In this document: positions 15,516 through 24,849 of the stretch, piece after piece
How positions within the stretch are numbered: position 1 is the first letter of the stretch
How the letters are laid out: every line of letters starts with the position of its first letter
The notes under the pieces: generated by a model
Databases searched by the model: none
What the model was told of the DNA's origin: nothing
Seen by the model: only the letters and a program-made list of their open reading frames with translations
Position numbers and translations under genes: made by a program
Assembly (NCBI RefSeq): GCF_023100945.1
Contig: NZ_CP064689.1
Coordinates: 7,174,001 to 7,238,000, forward strand
DNA: 64,000 nt
Source: Bradyrhizobium sp. 200
Lineage (GTDB): Bacteria > Pseudomonadota > Alphaproteobacteria > Rhizobiales > Xanthobacteraceae
Reading direction: 5' to 3'

Positions 15516-15564
15516 GGGCGAGGGGCTCATCCGCGAGCGCAGCGCATGGAGAGTCCCCTCGCCC
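15516..15564. repeat. inverted repeat, possible REP-like element
   Basis: GGGCGAGGGG (15516-15525) and CCCCTCGCCC (15555-15564) can pair across a 29-base loop, just after a second small palindrome CCCTCCGCGGAGGG. This resembles intergenic palindromic repeats of rhizobia and lies between the small plus-strand gene and the end of fdxB; it could also serve as a two-way terminator. Confidence 0.5.
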
Positions 15565-15618
15565 GATGCTTGGTGTCGACCTCGCTCCGCTCCATAGGAG
15601 AAGTAAACAGAGGCGTCG

Positions 15619-15915
15619 CTAAGCCGCTTCCGCCGAGGCGGGCGCGTGAGTCTGGCAGTCGGTCGGACAGACCCGGGCGCAGGCGCCGCAGCCGATGCAG
15701 GCGCCCTGATCATTCATCACCATAATCTTCTTCTCGATCTCATCGTCGTCATCATCGAGATCGACAAGCTCGCCCTCCTCGTTGATCCCCTTCAACGTCA
15801 TGACGTTCCGACCGCAGACCTTGAAGCAGCGGCCACAGCCGATGCAGTGGTTGGGATCGATCGAGATCAGGTAATCCGGCGTCCAGTTGCGACCATCGCG
15901 CGTTGCAAATGACAT
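15619..15915 (-). CDS. fdxB: nif-specific ferredoxin III (FdxB)
   Basis: A 98-residue 2x[4Fe-4S] ferredoxin starting MSFATRDGRNWTPDYL, with CIGCGRCFKVCGRNV and CIGCGACARVCPTDC. The acidic insert LVDLDDDDDEIEKK between the clusters is typical of the nif ferredoxin III family. It is the last gene of the nifDKENX message and may feed electrons to cofactor assembly. Confidence 0.93.
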   Translation of the reverse strand: MSFATRDGRNWTPDYLISIDPNHCIGCGRCFKVCGRNVMTLKGINEEGELVDLDDDDDEIEKKIMVMNDQGACIGCGACARVCPTDCQTHAPASAEAA

Positions 15916-15928
15916 GCTGGGATCCCCC

Positions 15929-16129
15929 TTACGTCTTTTCCAGTGCCTTCAGATCCTCGCGCTTTCGCTCGAGTTCGGCAAAGGCATCGTGCGCCTTCTG
16001 AGCCACCGCCCTGATCGACGTCCAGTTGGCGGGCAATTCCTCCGAAAGGTCGTGCAGATCCATCTTGGCCTGTGTGGCCTTGGTCGACAGCTTTTTTATC
16101 TCTACTTTCAGCGTCTCAAGATCGCTCAT
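15929..16129 (-). CDS. CCE_0567-type small metalloprotein
   Basis: A 66-residue all-helical protein, MSDLETLKVEIKKLSTKATQAKM followed by DLHDLSEELP and AHDAFAELERKREDLKALE. This is the helical-hairpin family known from nif clusters (CCE_0567/DUF683 type) between the DUF269 gene and fdxB. A His/Asp metal site has been reported for the family; the job is unknown. Confidence 0.85.
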   Translation of the reverse strand: MSDLETLKVEIKKLSTKATQAKMDLHDLSEELPANWTSIRAVAQKAHDAFAELERKREDLKALEKT

Positions 16130-16139
16130 GAGCTGCCCC

Positions 16140-16613
16140 TCAATAGTTCGCCACGTCGGGATATTTCTGGATCATCTTGATGCCGCTTCTGACATATTTG
16201 CCACCCTCGGCAGCCAGCTTTGAGAGACTGTCGAAGCCGAATCGATGCACATCGCGCAGCTGCTTGCTTAATACGATCAGCCGGCCGCCGATCAGCACCA
16301 TGCGGCCAAAGCCTTCATGGTGCATCTTCAGCATCGGCTGGATCATCACACCCGTCGCCTTCTCGATCGAGAGGGCAACTGCATTGAAGAACAGCTCCAG
16401 CCGCCAGACCGTATCCGGATCGGGATCGCCGACGATAGGCAACGCGCGCCGCTTCTCCCTGTCGAGTATGTAGGGCTCGAGCAGATCGAGATCGCACTTG
16501 TCTTCCCAGGCGCCATGCATGTCCTGAGCGCGCCAGATCTTGACCAGCTCTTTGACGAACGGCGCATCGAGAGCGACGCTCGTGGCTTGCAGTATTCCTA
16601 CTGTCTCAATCAT
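16140..16613 (-). CDS. NifX-associated nitrogen fixation protein (DUF269)
   Basis: A 157-residue protein with [46 protein letters not shown] and [26 protein letters not shown], the well-conserved DUF269 pattern. It always travels with nifX and probably assists cofactor handling, though this is not proven. It starts seven bases after the nifX stop. Confidence 0.93.
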   Translation of the reverse strand: MIETVGILQATSVALDAPFVKELVKIWRAQDMHGAWEDKCDLDLLEPYILDREKRRALPIVGDPDPDTVWRLELFFNAVALSIEKATGVMIQPMLKMHHEGFGRMVLIGGRLIVLSKQLRDVHRFGFDSLSKLAAEGGKYVRSGIKMIQKYPDVANY

Positions 16614-16620
16614 ATCACCC

Positions 16621-17016
16621 TCACTTTTCGAAATCGAACGTGCGCTCCTGTCCCCTTGCCAGTGCCTTGCGCAGCCAGGGAGGTGGCGTACCCTTCAGCA
16701 CGCGTTGTAGCTTTTCGAGCAGGTCAAGTATGCTCTCGGGCTTGTTCACCTTGATGGGATGTATACCGTTCGCCACCACTCGCGCGGCGGCAGATCCGCC
16801 GATGGCAACGACATAGAGGATGGCGCAATCCTTGATCGCCTCGAGCTTGGGCGCAAGCTTGTCCTCGTTGCCGTCTTCCTTGACATCGCCGTCGAACTGG
16901 AAGGCTTTCAGAAACACGTGCCCGTCTGGCCAAACATCATAGATGGCAATGTTCTTGGCCCAGCCGAAATGCGCATCAACGCGCCTCAAGTCCTGGGTAG
17001 CAAATGCGACCTTCAT
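16621..17016 (-). CDS. nifX: NifX, FeMo-cofactor precursor carrier
   Basis: A 131-residue protein with the dinitrogenase-cofactor-binding fold: [47 protein letters not shown] and [12 protein letters not shown]. NifX holds NifB-co or a later FeMo-co precursor between NifB and NifEN. Its ATG overlaps the nifN stop by four bases. Confidence 0.95.
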   Translation of the reverse strand: MKVAFATQDLRRVDAHFGWAKNIAIYDVWPDGHVFLKAFQFDGDVKEDGNEDKLAPKLEAIKDCAILYVVAIGGSAAARVVANGIHPIKVNKPESILDLLEKLQRVLKGTPPPWLRKALARGQERTFDFEK

Positions 17017-18419
17017 GCAATCGAGCTCTCTGTCGCGTCAATAAAGCTGTGGAGGCCGGACCTGCAGGCTGGCGTTCGTGATCGCCAGGTATCGGGCGTC
17101 GGCTGGTGATTTTCCTCGCGGTCGGCGATAATGAGATTGGCGATATCGAAGATCAGATCGCGCGTGCCGCGGTAACCGACGGATAGCTGGTGTCCCGCGC
17201 CGATCCGATCGAACATTGGAAATCCCGCGCGATAGAACGGAATGTTTAGCCGTGCGGCGGCTTGGCGACCATGCGAATGGGTGATCAAAAGATCGCATGC
17301 GCGCGCCTTCGCGAGTTCCTCCAGATCTTCAAGATCGCCGATCAGCACCTCGTTCGTCTTAACGCGCTCGAGCACTGGCGATTGCGTCGTAGTCACGGCC
17401 GCAGTGACCTGCGCGCCCATCTCGTGCAGCATGCTGGAGACATCGAACAACAAATCGGGCTCCGCGCCGATCGCGAGCCTCCGGCCAGCGATGTGGAAAT
17501 GCGCATCGAGCATGGCATCGGCGAGCTGGCCTCGCTGCCGCCGGTATTTTGATGGTATCGGGCGTTCGCTGATCTCGCTCAGGAACGCGATGAATTGATC
17601 GTTGGGGATAAGTCCGCAAAGCCGCTCGAACAGGCGGAACGGCACCCCCGCCTTGGCCTGCATGTTTTCCGCTGCCCGCCGCATCTGCGCACCGATGGCA
17701 ATGGTCCAGCCGGCCCGGCCCATGCTCACGACTTCGTCGACCCCGATGCCGCCGATGGTCGTCGGTGTGAACTCGTCGGGGATATGACCGTCCAGCGATC
17801 CCGCCAGATTAGGCAGGAAGGATGGCTTGAGGCCGAAATCCTCCAAAATGGTCCTGAGTTCGTCGAGATCACCCGGCGTTAGGTGACATCCGGGCAGGAC
17901 ATTCACTTGCGCTGGATCGCGCTCAGTCTCGACCGCCGGCGCCTCCACCAGCACCTCGACCATGCGAGCCACTGTCTTCTCCCAACCGTCTTGGAACGCG
18001 TCCTTGAAATCGGGCGTCGAGACATAGACCAGAGGAAACTTGGCGAGCTGCGGATGCCTGTCGCGAATCAGCTTGATGTAGGCGTTGACATCATCGCCAT
18101 TCGTTTCGGTCACCCCGGTCGAGCAGATCCCGATGATCTCCGGCTTGGTCCGGTTGTAGATGTTGAGTATAGACTGCTCGACATTTTCATAGCCGCCGAG
18201 CACGGTCGTCACCTCGCTCATCGCAGTGGTCTGCAGCGGCACCGCCTCCTTGAAATGCCGCACGAACAGTGTGAGCCCGAAGGATGTGCAGCCCTGCGAA
18301 CCGTGCAGAATCGGCATCGCCCCACGCAGCCCTAAGAAGGCAAATGCGCCGCCGATCGGCTGGCTCACCTTCAGCGGGTTGACCGCACAGGCCTTCTTCG
18401 GCGCGGTGACGATGGCCAT
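17013..18419 (-). CDS. nifN: NifN, FeMo-cofactor scaffold beta subunit
   Basis: A 468-residue NifK-like protein: VNPLKVSQPIGGAFAFLGLRGAMPILHGSQGCTSFG, then ICSTGVTETNGDDVNAYIKLI and LLITHSHGRQAAARLNIPFYRAGFP. With NifE it forms the scaffold on which NifB-co is turned into FeMo-cofactor. It begins nine bases after the nifE stop. Confidence 0.97.
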   Translation of the reverse strand: MAIVTAPKKACAVNPLKVSQPIGGAFAFLGLRGAMPILHGSQGCTSFGLTLFVRHFKEAVPLQTTAMSEVTTVLGGYENVEQSILNIYNRTKPEIIGICSTGVTETNGDDVNAYIKLIRDRHPQLAKFPLVYVSTPDFKDAFQDGWEKTVARMVEVLVEAPAVETERDPAQVNVLPGCHLTPGDLDELRTILEDFGLKPSFLPNLAGSLDGHIPDEFTPTTIGGIGVDEVVSMGRAGWTIAIGAQMRRAAENMQAKAGVPFRLFERLCGLIPNDQFIAFLSEISERPIPSKYRRQRGQLADAMLDAHFHIAGRRLAIGAEPDLLFDVSSMLHEMGAQVTAAVTTTQSPVLERVKTNEVLIGDLEDLEELAKARACDLLITHSHGRQAAARLNIPFYRAGFPMFDRIGAGHQLSVGYRGTRDLIFDIANLIIADREENHQPTPDTWRSRTPACRSGLHSFIDATESSIA

Positions 18420-18428
18420 GACGACATC

Positions 18429-20102
18429 CTACTCCGCGGCCTGCAGCAAGGCAGGCGGCGAGGAGACCGGCATGGCCGCCAAGATGTCTTCGATCCGCCT
18501 CTTGCAGCAGCCACCGACCGCGTCGGTGTGCTGTCTGACTGCCTCGACGCTGGTGAGGCCACGCGAGCGGATCGCATCCTCGATTGTACCGAAATCGACT
18601 GCCTTGCAAAGGCAGATCTTGTTCGCGCGGCGGGTCGTCTCGGCAAGTGCGTGATCGAGAGCGATTTCGGCGGCGTGCGGGTCCGTCGGCGCAATGGCCT
18701 TGAGGTGCCGAATATTGCCTTTATCGTCCCACGGCGCCGTGCGGCGCAACTGCTCCCACATCGGGTTGAACAGTGCTTTGTCGATCTCCTCGACCAGCTT
18801 CACCATCCCGAGGTAGCCCATGTAGGCGTGGTAGCGCTCCTGGTTGATGTCGAGCCAGGGCATCGCCGCCTTGAGCGCGACGAATTGCGACTTGCCGCCC
18901 GAGAGCATGATGTCCGCTTTCGCGTCCTTCAGCATCCTATATATTTCGCGCGGCATCATGTCCTCGATCATGTGGGCGTGCTCGCCCATCAGCTCCTTGA
19001 TCCGCTCCTTGTCCTCCTTGGTGGATTTCTTGACGCTGGTGCCGATCAGGTCGAGTCCGGCCTCCTGCAGGGCCGCCACCACGGACCAGGATTTGACGCC
19101 GCCGGTGATCAGCAACGCCCTCTTGCCCGCAAAGCGAGGCTTATAGGGTTCGATCGCGGCCCAGGCCCGCGCCTCCTCGCGCGCGATCACCGCCTCGGTG
19201 CGCTCGATCAGATCCTCCGGCGCCCCGCGCTCGACTAAAAGTCGCGCAATCTCGCGCAGTGAATCGCTAGAGTCCTGGATGCCGTAGAACGAGCCTTCGA
19301 AGAACGGAATGCCGTAACGCTTCTCCATCTTGCGCGCGACATTGATCATCGCCTTCGAACATACCATCATGGCGGCGCGCGCCCGGTGCGACGAGGCGAC
19401 TTCGCGATATTTGCCATCGCCCGAGATGCAGGAGAGGATGCGGATACCGAGCTCGTCGAACAGCGGCTTGATCTGCCAAAGCTCGCCCGACAGGTTGTAT
19501 TCACCGATCAGGTTGATGTCGTAGGGCGTGGTGTGGTCTGGCTCTTCGGTGCCGATGACGTGCTCAAGCAAGGCCTCCCCGGCAAGCTTGCAGCCGAGGC
19601 TTTTTGGACCTACGAAGCCGGGCGAATTGACCGGAATCACCGGCTTGCCGAATTTCCGAGAAGCAGCCTTGCAGACCGCGTTGATATCGTCGCCGATCAT
19701 GGCCGGAACGCAGGTCTGATAGACAAAGATCGCCGCCGGATTGTACTTTTCTAAGATCTCCCTGATTGCGTTGTAAAGTCGCTTCTCACCGCCAAACACG
19801 ATGTCGGTTTCGCTCATGTCGGTCGTCAAGCCCGTGCGCCAGATGCTGGGACCAGATGAAGCTGCACCGCGGTTGTCCCAGGAATTACCCTCACAGGCGA
19901 TCGGCCCGTGCACCAGATGGGCGACGTCGGTAAACGGTTGCAGCGCGATCTTTGCACCGTCGAAGGCGCAGCCGCCCGCGGCGCTTCCCGGCTGCAGCTG
20001 CTTGGTGCAGCCCTTCTTGCGCTCGGCCTCCGACTTGTTGGCGTTCTTGGCGCAGCCCGGCTCGTTAAAGATATTCTGAATGGTGGCTGAAAGCGAACCC
20101 AT
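18429..20102 (-). CDS. nifE: NifE, FeMo-cofactor scaffold alpha subunit, with a C-terminal 2Fe-2S-like domain
   Basis: A 557-residue NifD-like protein: CAFDGAKIALQPFTDVAHLVHGPIACEGNSW, FVYQTCVPAMIGDDINAV, and ITGGVKSWSVVAALQEAG. The scaffold part ends near residue 480. An extra C-terminal piece then follows with CLCKAVDFGTIEDAI and TDAVGGCCKRRIEDIL, the four-Cys pattern (C-x-C, CC) of BFD-like 2Fe-2S domains. The start at 20102 has AAGGGGAG right upstream; an in-frame extension to 20204 has no resemblance to NifE. Confidence 0.96.
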   Translation of the reverse strand: MGSLSATIQNIFNEPGCAKNANKSEAERKKGCTKQLQPGSAAGGCAFDGAKIALQPFTDVAHLVHGPIACEGNSWDNRGAASSGPSIWRTGLTTDMSETDIVFGGEKRLYNAIREILEKYNPAAIFVYQTCVPAMIGDDINAVCKAASRKFGKPVIPVNSPGFVGPKSLGCKLAGEALLEHVIGTEEPDHTTPYDINLIGEYNLSGELWQIKPLFDELGIRILSCISGDGKYREVASSHRARAAMMVCSKAMINVARKMEKRYGIPFFEGSFYGIQDSSDSLREIARLLVERGAPEDLIERTEAVIAREEARAWAAIEPYKPRFAGKRALLITGGVKSWSVVAALQEAGLDLIGTSVKKSTKEDKERIKELMGEHAHMIEDMMPREIYRMLKDAKADIMLSGGKSQFVALKAAMPWLDINQERYHAYMGYLGMVKLVEEIDKALFNPMWEQLRRTAPWDDKGNIRHLKAIAPTDPHAAEIALDHALAETTRRANKICLCKAVDFGTIEDAIRSRGLTSVEAVRQHTDAVGGCCKRRIEDILAAMPVSSPPALLQAAE

Positions 20103-20203
20103 CTCTCTCCCCTTAACCGAGGTTTTCGTGCGCAGCCCTTCGGTCGCCGGGCCCAACGCCGGGCGAGGCTTTCGTCCGCCGGCGATGGCGCATGTCGGCG
20201 TCA

Positions 20204-21763
20204 TTAACGAATGATATCGAAGCTGTAGTCAGTCTTGCCGGCAATGTTGGTGTTCTTGTCGATTTCCTCGAAGATCTTATCGAGAATCTTCACCAGCACG
20301 TTCATGCCGCCCTGATAGCCCCACACTGGATAGCGGTGATGGTGATGCCGATCAAAAATCGGGAAGCCGATTCGGATCAGCGGAGTGCCAGTGTCGCGCT
20401 CCAGATACTTGCCATAAGTGTTACCGATCAGGAAATCGACGGGCTCGGTGAACAGCAACGAGCGCATGTGCCAGAGGTCTCGCCCCCGATAGGCGTGGCA
20501 GTTCTGCCCAAACGACGAGCCCGCAAACAGCGCCCGGATTTTCTCCTCCCAGGCCTTGTTGCCGTTGGTGGCGAGCACATGGATCGGTTCGGCGCCAAGT
20601 TCTAGCAGGAAGGCAGCTAGCCCATAGCAGAGATCTGGATCGCCATAGATCGCGAATTTCTTGCCATGGATATGCGCGTTGGAGTCAGCCATCGCGTCGA
20701 CCAGGCGGCCGCGCTCTCGCGTCAGTTCCTCTGGGATATCTTTGCCGCTGATGCGCGACAACGCCATCAGGAACTCATCCGTTGCGGACACGCCCACCGG
20801 ATAGTTGAAAGCCACGACCTCATGGCCATGATCGGAAATGAACGGGAGCGTCTTTTCCGTGCACCACTGCTGCATTGAGATTGTCGCCTTGGCGTGAACC
20901 GCGTTCGCGGCGTCTTCCAGCGTAGTGCCGCCGTCATACATCCGGAATTCGCCGTCAGTCGGCGTATCGAACACATCGGAGTTGTCCGCGAGGATGGTGT
21001 ACTGGACGCCCATCAGTTCGAAGATGCGCTTAATCTCGCGGAGATTACCGACGGTGTACCCGTCAAAGCCGCCGATGAAGTTGATCTTCTCGTTGAGGGC
21101 GCGCTCGAGTTTCGGCGCTGTTCCAGCCTTGCCGTCCCAGAAATGCTCCAGTATGCCCTTAAGCGCATTGTCGTAACCGGTGACGTGGCTACCCACAAAG
21201 GCTGGCGTGTGCGCGAAAGGCACATCGAACTCCGCCGGAACCGAGCCTTTCTCCTTGGACGTTTTGATAAAGGCGTTGAGGTCGTCACCGATGACCTCAG
21301 CCATGCAGGTGGTGGAGACCGCGATCATCCGGGGCTTGTACATGTTGTAGCTGTTGGCCAGCCCATCGATCATGTTGTTCAAACCGCCGAATACCGCAGC
21401 ATCTTCCGTCATCGACGAGGAGACACAGGAGCTCGGCTCCTTGAAGTGCCGCGACAGATGGCTGCGATAATAGGCCACGCAGCCCTGCGAGCCGTGTACG
21501 AAGGGCAGCGTGCCTTCGAAGCCAACGGAGGCGAACACCGCGCCGAGCGGCTGGCAGGCCTTGGCAGGGTTCACCGTCAGCGCTTCCCGCGCAAAGTTTT
21601 TTTCACGATATTCGGGCGTCTTAGTCCATTCGCGGATGCGTTCGACCTCCGCGGGATCGCGGGGGTTTTCGAACATCTTCTTCTTGTTGGCCAGCATCTG
21701 CTGGTATTCCGGACCGCGGAACAGCTCGAAGTGATCGAGCACGTGTTCTGCATTCTGCGCCAT
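20204..21763 (-). CDS. nifK: NifK, nitrogenase MoFe protein beta chain
   Basis: A 519-residue protein: [20 protein letters not shown] and [24 protein letters not shown] carry the P-cluster cysteines, with [17 protein letters not shown] as the third, and [23 protein letters not shown] at the end. With NifD it forms the alpha2-beta2 nitrogenase that reduces N2. It starts 67 bases after nifD and has GAAAGGGACACC just ahead of the ATG. Confidence 0.98.
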   Translation of the reverse strand: MAQNAEHVLDHFELFRGPEYQQMLANKKKMFENPRDPAEVERIREWTKTPEYREKNFAREALTVNPAKACQPLGAVFASVGFEGTLPFVHGSQGCVAYYRSHLSRHFKEPSSCVSSSMTEDAAVFGGLNNMIDGLANSYNMYKPRMIAVSTTCMAEVIGDDLNAFIKTSKEKGSVPAEFDVPFAHTPAFVGSHVTGYDNALKGILEHFWDGKAGTAPKLERALNEKINFIGGFDGYTVGNLREIKRIFELMGVQYTILADNSDVFDTPTDGEFRMYDGGTTLEDAANAVHAKATISMQQWCTEKTLPFISDHGHEVVAFNYPVGVSATDEFLMALSRISGKDIPEELTRERGRLVDAMADSNAHIHGKKFAIYGDPDLCYGLAAFLLELGAEPIHVLATNGNKAWEEKIRALFAGSSFGQNCHAYRGRDLWHMRSLLFTEPVDFLIGNTYGKYLERDTGTPLIRIGFPIFDRHHHHRYPVWGYQGGMNVLVKILDKIFEEIDKNTNIAGKTDYSFDIIR

Positions 21764-21830
21764 GGTGTCCCTTTCGAATAATCGTGATCAATGTTGGCTT
21801 CGGCCTCACGCCGAGAGTCTGACAGGCAGG

Positions 21831-23333
21831 TTATTCCGCAGCCAGAAGCTTCGGCTTGGCGACGTCCTTCCAGGGCGCCTTGGTCTTCCTCCAGATCGGT
21901 GAGTTGATGGCTATGTCCATGTCGCGCGCGAAGATCGCAAACCCGTCATAGCCGTGATACGGACCCGAATAGTCCCAGGAGTGCATCTGCCGGAACGGCA
22001 CACCCATCTTCTGGAACACATATTTTTCCTTGATGCCGGAGCCGACAAGGTCGGGCTGCATCTTCTCGACGAAATGCTCGAACTCGTATCCGGTGACGTC
22101 GTCATAGATCAGCGTTCCGTCTTTCACATAATGCTGGGCGGTGCGCTGATAGTCGTCATTGTGCCCGAATTCGTAGCCGGTGCCGACGACCTCCATTCCG
22201 AGGTCCTCATAAGCGCCGATCACATGGCGCGGACGAAGACCACCGACGAACAGCATCACGGTCTTGCCTTCCAGGCGCGGGCGATATTTTGCGATCACTG
22301 CGTCCACCAGTGGCTGATATTTCGCAATCACCCGCTCGGCGCCCTCTTTGATTTTGTCATCGAAATAGTCGGCGATCTTGCGCAGCGACTCCGCGATCTT
22401 TGAGGGCCCGAAGAAGTTATATTCGCACCACGGAATTCCGAACTTCTCCTCCATGTGGCGCGAGATGTAGTTCATCGACCGATAGCAGTGCAGCACATTG
22501 AGCTTCGCCTTCGGCGTTGCCTCGAGCTCGGCCAGCGACCCGTCGCCGGACCACTGCGCGATCACGCGCAGGCCCATTTCTTCAAGCAGGATGCGGGAAG
22601 ACCAGGCGTCACCGCCGATGTTATAGTCGCCGATGATCGCGACGTCGTAGGGCGTCGACTCAAACTTTGACTTGCTCTCGGGCGCGACCTTGTCGAACAC
22701 CCAATCCCGCACAGCGTCGTTCGCGATGTGATGCCCGAGCGACTGCGACACACCGCGAAAACCCTCGCAGCGAACCGGCACGATGGTCTTGCCGCCATAC
22801 TCCTTCGACTTCACCCTGGACACCGCCTCGATATCATCGCCGATCAGGCCGATCGGGCATTCCGACTGGATGGAGATGCCGTTGTTGAGCGGGAACAGCT
22901 CCTGGATCTCGTCGATGATCTTGGCGAGCTTCTTGTCGCCGCCGAACACGATATCCTTTTCCTGGAAATCGGAAGTGAACTGCAACGTCACGAAAGTATC
23001 GATGCCCGTCGTGCCGACGTAATAGTTGCGCCGCGATCCCCACGAGTACTGGCCACAGCCAACCGGACCGTGGCTGATGTGGATCATGTCCTTGATCGGC
23101 CCCCAGACCACGCCCTTCGAACCTGCGTAAGCGCAGCCGCGGATCGTCATCACGCCCGGGATGGATTTGAGGTTGGACTTGACGCCACAATCGGACTTGC
23201 CGTCCTCGAGCACGTTGAGGTGCTTGGCACGCCTTTTCGCCGTCTTCTCGGGATAGACCTTGAGCACTTCCTCGATAATCTTTTTATTGCGGGCCTTGAT
23301 TTCTGCGACACTCCTCGTCGTGACGAGACTCAT
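21831..23333 (-). CDS. nifD: NifD, nitrogenase MoFe protein alpha chain
   Basis: A 500-residue protein from [19 protein letters not shown]-cluster cysteines are in [29 protein letters not shown] and [13 protein letters not shown]. The FeMo-cofactor ligands appear as the Cys in [17 protein letters not shown] and the His in [17 protein letters not shown]. It heads the nifDKENX message under a strong sigma-54 promoter. No nifH lies upstream, as is usual in Bradyrhizobium where nifH is elsewhere. Confidence 0.98.
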   Translation of the reverse strand: MSLVTTRSVAEIKARNKKIIEEVLKVYPEKTAKRRAKHLNVLEDGKSDCGVKSNLKSIPGVMTIRGCAYAGSKGVVWGPIKDMIHISHGPVGCGQYSWGSRRNYYVGTTGIDTFVTLQFTSDFQEKDIVFGGDKKLAKIIDEIQELFPLNNGISIQSECPIGLIGDDIEAVSRVKSKEYGGKTIVPVRCEGFRGVSQSLGHHIANDAVRDWVFDKVAPESKSKFESTPYDVAIIGDYNIGGDAWSSRILLEEMGLRVIAQWSGDGSLAELEATPKAKLNVLHCYRSMNYISRHMEEKFGIPWCEYNFFGPSKIAESLRKIADYFDDKIKEGAERVIAKYQPLVDAVIAKYRPRLEGKTVMLFVGGLRPRHVIGAYEDLGMEVVGTGYEFGHNDDYQRTAQHYVKDGTLIYDDVTGYEFEHFVEKMQPDLVGSGIKEKYVFQKMGVPFRQMHSWDYSGPYHGYDGFAIFARDMDIAINSPIWRKTKAPWKDVAKPKLLAAE

Positions 23334-23383
23334 GCTGATATCCTTCAAAGGTTTCCTGTTTCGAGACGGCTCGGCCAGAGTTT

Positions 23384-23399
23384 TGCAACGAGCATGCCA
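23384..23399 (-). promoter_or_regulatory. sigma-54 promoter of nifDKENX
   Basis: The minus strand reads TGGCATGCTCGTTGCA, an excellent -24/-12 element (TGGCA-N6-TTGCA), about 40 bases before the inferred start site of the nifD leader. The -24 part is repeated directly (CTGGCATGCTC at 23392-23412). Confidence 0.92.
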
Positions 23400-23479
23400 G
23401 GAGCATGCCAGCAGGGCCTGAACGCAAAACTCATCGCGTTTAGAAGTAGATAGTGCGTTCGCACGGCGAGCTCGACTGT

Positions 23480-23495
23480 TGTTGCAAACCCGACA
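23480..23495. promoter_or_regulatory. NifA site 1 for nifD
   Basis: TGT-TGCAAACCCG-ACA, a perfect TGT-N10-ACA about 110 bases upstream of the inferred transcription start. Its inner bases resemble those of the nifB site at 10511. Confidence 0.85.
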
Positions 23496-23528
23496 TCGAA
23501 GGGACCTAGAGACGTTCTGGTTTGTTCC

Positions 23529-23544
23529 TGTTTCAAACAAAACA
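23529..23544. promoter_or_regulatory. NifA site 2 for nifD
   Basis: TGT-TTCAAACAAA-ACA, a second perfect TGT-N10-ACA, 49 bases beyond the first. Confidence 0.8.
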
Positions 23545-23555
23545 ACGGTGGCTAG

Positions 23556-24326
23556 GTGGCTTTGCACCTCCGAAGCCGCCGAGGGGTGCGGTACGCGGCG
23601 GGCCTGCTGGCGCAAGCCGCATGTAACCGGGCGAATTTAATGCAGGGCTGCGCCATCCAGGTCCGGCCCGCCACCATCATTCATCGCGAGAAGGCCGATC
23701 GGTGCTCACCTTCATCGGCGACGGTGCACATTGTGCGTGCCTCGTCGCCATCCTGATCCTAATGCTATCTGGCCAGCCAGCCCACCGCGATGGTCACAGC
23801 CGAATCCCCAAGCTGCTGCTCGAGGAGCTCAGCTTGCGCCACGCCGGCCTTCTGCAATTCCTTCAAGGTGGTGACAACGGAGACCGAATCGAACACGGCG
23901 TCGACGGGCGATCTTGCGCTGCCCTGACGGCTCTTCGCCGGGCCGGTGCGACCCCTTCTGGGATCGCCACCTCACGCACGGGGCTGCCGAGCTTCTCGTA
24001 GGTCTTGAGATTTCCTGATCAATTTCATCGATCGAAGACTCTTCGGCAGCCGCGTCGGACTCAATAAACGTCTCGAACCGTATCGATACTGGTCGACGTC
24101 GATCCGCTGGACTGGTCGGGACCGTCTCTTGTACATGCAACCCGGAGCTCGAGGGAGCATAGTCCCGGTTCCGATGAGGGCTACTGTGTGCCGGCTCTGC
24201 CGCATACCCTCCCATTATTCTACCCGCCGCTCCGGGCCGGCGACCACGCCAATCAAGCAACCGGATCAGAAAGTCCGAAGTCTCGATCTTGTCCCGCGTC
24301 GCAAGGCCCACTCACCGGCCGCGCCT
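23556..24326. other. nifD upstream region without a sure gene
   Basis: About 770 bases between the nifD control sites and the end of the upstream ferredoxin. Minus-strand frames show protein-like pieces such as KLGSPVREVAIPEG, but they are broken and I cannot name a family. A decayed gene is likely. Confidence 0.4.
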
Positions 24327-24521
24327 CTATGCAGGCACGCAGGTATCGGATATCGGACAGACGGCAGCGCATTGCGGTGTGTCGAAATGCTCATCGCATT
24401 CCGTGCACTTCTTCGGATCGATCATGTACGTGTCGTTCTTGAGCGTGATTGCAGCATTGGGACATTCGAACTCACATGCGCCACAGACGCTGCACTGGGA
24501 GACCATAATCTTGTAAGCCAT
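24327..24521 (-). CDS. fdxN: 2x[4Fe-4S] ferredoxin, FdxN type
   Basis: A 64-residue ferredoxin, [21 protein letters not shown] and [23 protein letters not shown], with the same two cluster motifs as the protein at 8579-8803. The start at 24521 has AAGGAA upstream; the frame continues far upstream without resemblance to anything. It has its own promoter and NifA site, so it is a separate nitrogen-fixation unit that would supply electrons for nitrogenase or its assembly. Confidence 0.9.
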   Translation of the reverse strand: MAYKIMVSQCSVCGACEFECPNAAITLKNDTYMIDPKKCTECDEHFDTPQCAAVCPISDTCVPA

Positions 24522-24564
24522 CACTGCGATTCCTTGAGGAGGCGAGCCGGACGTCTTCCTCCCT

Positions 24565-24580
24565 TTCAAGGCGCGTGCCA
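24565..24580 (-). promoter_or_regulatory. sigma-54-like promoter of the fdxN-type gene
   Basis: The minus strand reads TGGCACGCGCCTTGAA. The -24 half is perfect; the -12 half has TTGA in place of TTGC. It lies about 45 bases before the ATG. Confidence 0.65.
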
Positions 24581-24641
24581 AAACTTCGGAACTTGATTTA
24601 TCTCGGACTTTTTCCTTTGCGTTGTCGTGGGCGCGGCGACA

Positions 24642-24657
24642 TGTCGTAACTCCGACA
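24642..24657. promoter_or_regulatory. NifA site for the fdxN-type gene
   Basis: TGT-CGTAACTCCG-ACA, a perfect TGT-N10-ACA about 65 bases upstream of the promoter. Confidence 0.75.
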
Positions 24658-24849
24658 GTCCGCAGCTCAGCGTGAAGCGCCTCCGCTTTTCGGAAGAGTA
24701 GGCCATCGGATTTTGAGGAGCAGAGCTGGGCGTTTCGGTCGCCAATCGGTGCCGAAAGCGCAGCAAGAACCCGCTCTCTACAACCAGCCAGACCAAGCGC
24801 TGATGAAGAGGTCTGACGAGTGGTCATAACGTGCTTCTCTGAGAACACA

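Noticed and set aside
18528..19238. Plus-strand frame of 236 residues opposite nifE
   Set aside because: Antisense shadow; nifE is unambiguous on the other strand.
20894..21781. Plus-strand frame of 295 residues opposite nifK
   Set aside because: Antisense shadow with no recognisable domain.
22728..23453. Plus-strand frame of 241 residues opposite nifD
   Set aside because: Antisense shadow; it crosses the nifD start and control region.
24623..24641. A TGT...ACA pair just before the accepted NifA site
   Set aside because: The spacing is 13 bases, not 10; the neighbouring 24642-24657 has the correct spacing.
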